Positions 59,145-64,000 of a stretch of 64,000 nt of DNA are shown piece by piece (position 1 is the first letter of the stretch; each line of letters begins with the position of its first letter). The notes below the pieces were generated by a model. That model saw only the letters and a program-made list of their open reading frames with translations. It searched no databases and was not told where the DNA came from. The DNA is from Streptococcus urinalis 2285-97 (lineage in GTDB: Bacteria; Bacillota; Bacilli; Lactobacillales; Streptococcaceae): NCBI RefSeq assembly GCF_000188055.2, contig NZ_AEUZ02000001.1, positions 1,750,001-1,814,000 of the forward strand. Direction: 5' to 3'. Position numbers and translations under genes: made by a program.

Positions 59145-62100
59145 CTAAAAGAAATCATCAAATAAGCTCAGTTGATTGTCCTCAGGCATATTTCCAAGGA
59201 TACCCATCTCAGACATTTTCTCTACTAAAGTACTTGATAATCCACCACGCTTACGTAATTCTGTTTTTGAAAGAAATTCCCCTTCTTCTCTAGCTTTGAC
59301 TAATTGTTTAGCAACGTTTTCACCCAAGCCTTCAACTGCAACAAATGGTGGAATTAAGGTATCGCCATCAATGATAAATTCTGTCGCTAAACTTCGATAT
59401 AAGTCTAATTTACCAAACTTATAGCCACGTTCGAGCATTTCATTGACTAACTCTAGAGTCGTAAAGAGATCATTTTCAACATTTGTTGCTTCATTATGCT
59501 GTCTTTTCTCAGTAATATCAGCCATTCTCGCCTTAACCGCATCAAGTCCTGCACTCATGGTTTTTAATTCGAAAGCTTTTGCACGAATTGAAAAATAAGC
59601 ACAATAATAATAGATTGGATGGTGAACTTTAAAGTAAGCAACTCGCAATGCCATAAGAACATAGGCAGCAGCATGGGCTTTAGGGAACATGTATTTGATT
59701 TTTCCACAGGACTCAATATACCAATCAGGTACATTATTATCTCGCATGGCTTGAATATAACCATTTCGTTCTTCTTCTGAAATTTTTAACCACATTCCTT
59801 TACGCACACGTTCCATAATGGTAAAAGCCATCTTTGGCTCTAAGCCTTGGTGCATCAAGTAAACCATGATATCGTCACGACAACCAATAACAGTTGATAG
59901 GTCTGCAATACCTTGTTTGATGAGATCCTGCGCATTTCCAAGCCAAACATCTGTTCCGTGTGATAAACCAGAAAGCTGTAATAACTCAGCAAAAGTTGTT
60001 GGGTGTGTTTCATTGACCATTCCACGGACAAAATTTGTTCCAAACTCTGGTATGCCAAGCATTCCAGTTGGTGTTCCAATTTGCTCTGGTGTAACGCCAA
60101 GAACCTCTGTCCCTGAAAAGAGTGCCATTACATCAGGATCATCAGCTAAAATACTTTTTGGATCAATTCCTGATAAATCTTGCAGTTTACGGATCATGGT
60201 TGGATCATCATGCCCAAGAATATCCAGTTTTAATACGTTTTCGTCAATATCATGGAAGTTAAAGTGAGTTGTCCGCCATGCTGCACTCAAATCATCAGCT
60301 GGATATTGGACTGGGGTAAAGTCATAGACATCCATATAATTTGGAATAACAACAATTCCTCCTGGATGTTGACCTGTTGTTCTTTTCACACCAGCAGCAC
60401 CTTTTGCTAATCTGTCAACTTCGGCATCACGGTAAAACTTACCGTAATCTCTCTCATAACCTTTTACAAAACCAAAGGCCGTTTTATCTGCTACGGTACC
60501 AACAGTTCCTGCTCTAAAGGCATAATCTTCACCAAAAATATCGCGGACATCCAAATGGGCATCTGGCTGGTCATCACCAGAAAAGTTTAAGTCAATATCA
60601 GGTACTTTGTCTCCATCAAATCCTAGGAAGGTTTCAAAAGGAATGTCCTGTCCATCTTTCAAATAAAGTGTTCCACAATTTGGGCAATTCTTATCTGGTA
60701 AATCATAACCTGACCCATAAGAACCATCTGTTATAAATTCTGAATGCTGACAAGTTGGGCAAATATAGTGTGGTGGCATAGGATTTACCTCAGTAATCCC
60801 AATCATAGTAGCAACAAAACTAGAACCTACCGAACCACGTGAACCAACTAAATAACCACGTTCATTTGAACGGTTAACAAGCATTTGGGAAGCTAAATAA
60901 ATCACCGCAAAGCCATTCCCTAGAATAGACGTTAATTCCTTTTCTATCCTTAAATCAATAATATCAGGTAGTGGATTGCCATAAATTTCAAAAGCTTTTT
61001 CATAGGTTAATTCCGCAACGGTTTCTTCAGCCTTATCAATATATGGCGTGTACAAATCTTGTTTTACAACTTCCACATCTTCAAATTGTTTTGCAAATGA
61101 CTGTGTATTGTCAACAACAATCTGATAAGCTAATTCTTGACCTAAAAAAGCAAATTCATCGATCATCTCATTAGTTGTTCTGAAATGAGCTTTTGGTAAT
61201 GGTGCTGATTGAGCATGTTCCCCACGACCAATTGGACGGTTTATCATGGCTCCTTGACCTAAGCTCCTAACAATAATTTCACGATAAATAGCTTCTTCTG
61301 GTTCTATATAATGGACATTTCCAGTTGCTAAAACAGGTTTATCAAGACGACGTCCAACCTCAATTAAATCTTTGATAATACTTTCTAGTCCAGACTGATC
61401 TTTAACTAACTCTTTAGCAATTAAAGGTTCGTAAAGAGCTGGCGGCATCACTTCAATAAAGTCATAATATTTAGCCACTTCAACTGTTTCATCGACACCT
61501 TTTGATAAAACTGCATCAAAAACTTCGCCTTCTGAACATGCTGTACCAAGAAGTAAGCCTTCACGATACTGGTCTAAAATAGTTCTAGGAATCCTTGCCA
61601 CTCCTTCAAAGTATTTCACATTTGAAAGACTAACTAACTTAAAGATATTTTTTAAACCAACTTGATTTTTGACATAGATAGTTGCATGTTTGACACGTGC
61701 TTTTTTGTATGAATCCTCAGCAACTAGTTTGGTATTTAAATCAATCATATCTGATATACCATGTTTATCAAAAGCATGATTAATAAAAATAAATAAAAGT
61801 CTGCCTGTCGCTTCTGCATCATAATTGGCCATATGGTGATGTTCTAACGACACTTGGAAACGTTTTGTTAAAGGACCTAGGCCATGACGTTTATATTCTG
61901 GATAAAGATTTCTCGCGAATTCTAATGTGTCAATCACAGGTTGTGTGATAAGTGCTAAGCCATTTCGCTCGTAGTTAGCATTCATAAACCCAACATCAAA
62001 AGTAGCATTATGGGCAACAAGGACCGTATCTTGACAGAAATCTTGGAAAGCTTTCAAAACCTCAATAATCGGTTTTGAACCCCTAACGTGGTTATCTGTG

Positions 62101-63536
62101 ATACCAGTCAATTCTGTTGTGAAGGCGGATAAAGGATAACCTGGATTGATAAACTCATCAAATTGTTCAATGATATTGCCTTTATACATTTTAGAAGCAG
62201 CAATTTGAATCAAATCATTATTAACAGCAGATAGTCCTGTCGTTTCAACGTCAAATACAACATATGTTGCTTCTTTTAAGGGCATTGAAACTTCATTATA
62301 AGTAATGGGAACTTTATCTTCAACGATATTAGCTTCCAAACCAAAAATGGCTTTTATCCCTAATTTTTTAGCGCGATGATAGCCATGCGGAAAACTTTGA
62401 ACATTACCATGGTCAGTAATAGCGATGGCAGGATGTCCCCACTCAGCTGCTTTATCAATTAATTCCTCAACAGTTGGCAGAGCATCCATGGTTGACATAT
62501 TAGTATGGGCATGAAATTCAACTCTTTTTTGATCTTCAGGCATCAAATCTTTACGATTATGGTGAACAATCTCTTTAACTTGTTGAACATTCATGGTCAA
62601 ACTTTTGGTAAATTGATTATTTTCAATGTTTCCCTGAACTCTTAACCAAGCTCCTTTAGAAATCATGTCATATTTTTTAAGATCATCATCATCCTTTGCC
62701 CATTTTTGCATGGCAAAACTAGATGTATAATCTGTCATTTTAAAATTAATGATGTGTCGGCCAGTTCTGGTTGTTTTCTTTTCAACATCAAAGACCATCC
62801 CTTCAAAGACAATCCGATTTTCCTCAGTTTGAATATCAACCATAGGTGTGATTTCAGCTTTTTCAAAACCAGATTGGCGTTTTGGCGCCCTCTCTTGATA
62901 AGAGTAGCTAGGTTTTTGAACTTCTTCTTGTGGCATTGAAGCTTCCAGCGATTTTTGAGCTTGCGCATTTTCTTGCACTGCTTTTTCAAGTAAAGCATCT
63001 TTGCTTGAAATATAATCCTCAGTCATAGCTTTTGTCATACCATCATCGGACACAATATCAAACGATAACTCTGGAAAACCAAACTTTGTCATCTGTTTTG
63101 CTAAATTAGGAAGATGATTTTTTCTAAAATGATCATTATTGACAAATTGTGGTGCTGTTATCAAAACTTTGTCATCTTGTAAGGATACTTTTAAGTGTGA
63201 AAATGAAGATTTAAAGCTAGCACCATTACATGGGGGATAATTAAAAGCAGCCTCATAATAAGCTTGTAATAAATCATCAGAAAACTGATGATTCTTTACT
63301 TCAATTGTAAAACTTACTTTGATGTCAGCTTTTTCAAAACTGTTGGTTAGTCTACTTTCAAGCTCATAATAATCTCTTAAAGGAAGAATTTCTGAAAAAA
63401 GAAACTGAAATTCCCAATGACGAGACACTGAGTGAACATTGACCTCTTTAATATCCGCAGATGAAAAAGCACCTGATTGCTTAATTTCAAGTGGCATTTC
63501 TATTTGGTCCATCAATTTTTCAAACAAATCTGACAT
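59145..63536 (-). CDS. polC: DNA polymerase III PolC-type alpha subunit
   Basis: A 1463-aa replicative polymerase of low-GC Gram-positives. In order: N-terminal domain; an OB domain (about 225-330); PHP domain starting [21 protein letters not shown] (about 336); an inserted 3'-5' exonuclease from [15 protein letters not shown] (about 421); a four-cysteine zinc motif CPTCQHS...CPNCGTL (about 925-955); polymerase active-site acidic cluster [17 protein letters not shown]; and a C-terminal helix-hairpin-helix region. Full length and intact. Terminator downstream. Confidence 0.98.
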   Translation of the reverse strand: MSDLFEKLMDQIEMPLEIKQSGAFSSADIKEVNVHSVSRHWEFQFLFSEILPLRDYYELESRLTNSFEKADIKVSFTIEVKNHQFSDDLLQAYYEAAFNYPPCNGASFKSSFSHLKVSLQDDKVLITAPQFVNNDHFRKNHLPNLAKQMTKFGFPELSFDIVSDDGMTKAMTEDYISSKDALLEKAVQENAQAQKSLEASMPQEEVQKPSYSYQERAPKRQSGFEKAEITPMVDIQTEENRIVFEGMVFDVEKKTTRTGRHIINFKMTDYTSSFAMQKWAKDDDDLKKYDMISKGAWLRVQGNIENNQFTKSLTMNVQQVKEIVHHNRKDLMPEDQKRVEFHAHTNMSTMDALPTVEELIDKAAEWGHPAIAITDHGNVQSFPHGYHRAKKLGIKAIFGLEANIVEDKVPITYNEVSMPLKEATYVVFDVETTGLSAVNNDLIQIAASKMYKGNIIEQFDEFINPGYPLSAFTTELTGITDNHVRGSKPIIEVLKAFQDFCQDTVLVAHNATFDVGFMNANYERNGLALITQPVIDTLEFARNLYPEYKRHGLGPLTKRFQVSLEHHHMANYDAEATGRLLFIFINHAFDKHGISDMIDLNTKLVAEDSYKKARVKHATIYVKNQVGLKNIFKLVSLSNVKYFEGVARIPRTILDQYREGLLLGTACSEGEVFDAVLSKGVDETVEVAKYYDFIEVMPPALYEPLIAKELVKDQSGLESIIKDLIEVGRRLDKPVLATGNVHYIEPEEAIYREIIVRSLGQGAMINRPIGRGEHAQSAPLPKAHFRTTNEMIDEFAFLGQELAYQIVVDNTQSFAKQFEDVEVVKQDLYTPYIDKAEETVAELTYEKAFEIYGNPLPDIIDLRIEKELTSILGNGFAVIYLASQMLVNRSNERGYLVGSRGSVGSSFVATMIGITEVNPMPPHYICPTCQHSEFITDGSYGSGYDLPDKNCPNCGTLYLKDGQDIPFETFLGFDGDKVPDIDLNFSGDDQPDAHLDVRDIFGEDYAFRAGTVGTVADKTAFGFVKGYERDYGKFYRDAEVDRLAKGAAGVKRTTGQHPGGIVVIPNYMDVYDFTPVQYPADDLSAAWRTTHFNFHDIDENVLKLDILGHDDPTMIRKLQDLSGIDPKSILADDPDVMALFSGTEVLGVTPEQIGTPTGMLGIPEFGTNFVRGMVNETHPTTFAELLQLSGLSHGTDVWLGNAQDLIKQGIADLSTVIGCRDDIMVYLMHQGLEPKMAFTIMERVRKGMWLKISEEERNGYIQAMRDNNVPDWYIESCGKIKYMFPKAHAAAYVLMALRVAYFKVHHPIYYYCAYFSIRAKAFELKTMSAGLDAVKARMADITEKRQHNEATNVENDLFTTLELVNEMLERGYKFGKLDLYRSLATEFIIDGDTLIPPFVAVEGLGENVAKQLVKAREEGEFLSKTELRKRGGLSSTLVEKMSEMGILGNMPEDNQLSLFDDFF

Positions 63537-63604
63537 CTTATACTCCTGAATTTTCTATTGTTTATTTTACCATAAATCAAGATTATTGACGATTATCTAA
63601 CAAG

Positions 63605-63632
63605 AAAAAAGCCAAGACATTTCTTGACTTTC
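63605..63632 (-). terminator. Terminator after the DUF975 gene
   Basis: Minus strand AAGTCAAGA-AATG-TCTTGGCTT followed by TTTT, just after the stop of the DUF975-like gene. Confidence 0.75.
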
Positions 63633-63638
63633 TTTCTG

Positions 63639-64000
63639 TTAATCAATTAGAGATTCATTGATTAAAGGCTGATCTTCTGGTGATATTTGAGGTGATTCAA
63701 TGGATAATTCATCTTCTTTTTCGGCTTCAATACTTTGAGTTGACGCTTCTGTAACATCGTCTAAGTCATTTTCAATCAAACTTTGATAATAGGCGGCATC
63801 TGTTGCATAAATGTATGGTACTAGCCAAATATAACCAATTCCTAAAGTTAATGTCGCTAACAGTTCCCAACCAAGAAAGCTCAACTGAAGAACAAAATAT
63901 TCCCACTTATGACCATCCATCAGTTCTCTACTTTTGGTAATTGGAGAAGTAACGCTTACTTCTTGTCCATTTTCAAGATCATCTTTTAACACATAAATGG
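63639..64000 (-). CDS. DUF975-family membrane protein, 3' part (runs off the window)
   Basis: The open frame continues past base 64000 (IYVLKDDL at the edge), so only about 120 C-terminal residues are here. SRELMDGHKWEYFVLQLSFLGWELLATLTLGIGYIWLVPYIYATDAAYY matches the conserved end of DUF975 membrane proteins (two hydrophobic segments). An acidic tail of about 45 residues (SIEAEKEDELSIESPQ...) follows. Function unknown. Confidence 0.75.
   Translation of the reverse strand, partial: IYVLKDDLENGQEVSVTSPITKSRELMDGHKWEYFVLQLSFLGWELLATLTLGIGYIWLVPYIYATDAAYYQSLIENDLDDVTEASTQSIEAEKEDELSIESPQISPEDQPLINESLID

Overview
The window is low-GC Firmicute DNA and reads as a Streptococcus of the pyogenic/uberis type. 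The evidence is the S. pyogenes-like housekeeping block (rplM-rpsI with an L13 leader, a Rae1-type NYN ribonuclease, rlmB, mrnC, cysS, cysE, pnp, rpsO, and PolC-type DNA polymerase III), many sugar PTS systems, and PerR-type and cre-type regulatory sites. The species is inferred from gene content and cannot be fixed from sequence alone.

Layout. 1-3.3 kb: a beta-glucoside PTS with a frameshifted RpiR regulator and an internally deleted GH1 glycosidase. 3.4-7.2 kb: a hypothetical gene and an opuCABCD osmolyte ABC transporter. 7.2-11.7 kb: an ascorbate-type (UlaA/UlaB) PTS with a transaldolase-like enzyme and a PRD regulator. 12-13.8 kb: a P1B ATPase behind a perfect PerR box (PmtA). 13.9-21.2 kb: a galactitol-type PTS with PRD regulator, YjbQ-family protein, triose-phosphate-isomerase-like protein, class II aldolase and a divergent SorC regulator; its substrate is unknown. 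21.2-25.9 kb: an SDR protein, a 2-hydroxyacid dehydrogenase, a YjiH fragment, a PTS EIIBC and an RpiR regulator.

26.3-35.9 kb is an accessory region. The last 16 codons of rpsI plus the stop occur three times in the same orientation (26340, 30454, and the true gene end at 35876), so two elements lie in tandem at the 3' end of rpsI. Element 1 (about 4.1 kb) carries a RelB/RelE-type toxin-antitoxin pair, a MobV relaxase gene with one in-frame TGA, a MobV-type oriT, a cluster of seven stem-loops, a large imperfect palindrome and an HTH/coiled-coil/membrane protein. Element 2 (about 5.4 kb) carries cadD-cadC, copB and a copY with an in-frame TGA, with remnants of an XRE regulator, a DUF1211 channel and insertion sequences. 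No integrase gene is visible in either element.

35.9-45 kb is the housekeeping block. 45-57 kb holds a serine hydrolase, a LysR regulator, ptb-buk, a PTS_EIIC_2-type membrane protein, a Bacillus-type pyruvate dehydrogenase operon (pdhABCD) with a cre site on its promoter, an MFS transporter and a frameshifted Crp/Fnr regulator. 57-64 kb holds def, a nitroreductase/MarR pair sharing an operator motif, polC, and the 3' end of a DUF975 membrane protein.

A recurring theme is damage in accessory genes: two frameshifts in poly-T tracts, two in-frame TGA stops, two probable in-frame deletions and several gene fragments, while housekeeping genes look intact. Homopolymer frameshifts could be sequencing errors and should be checked first.
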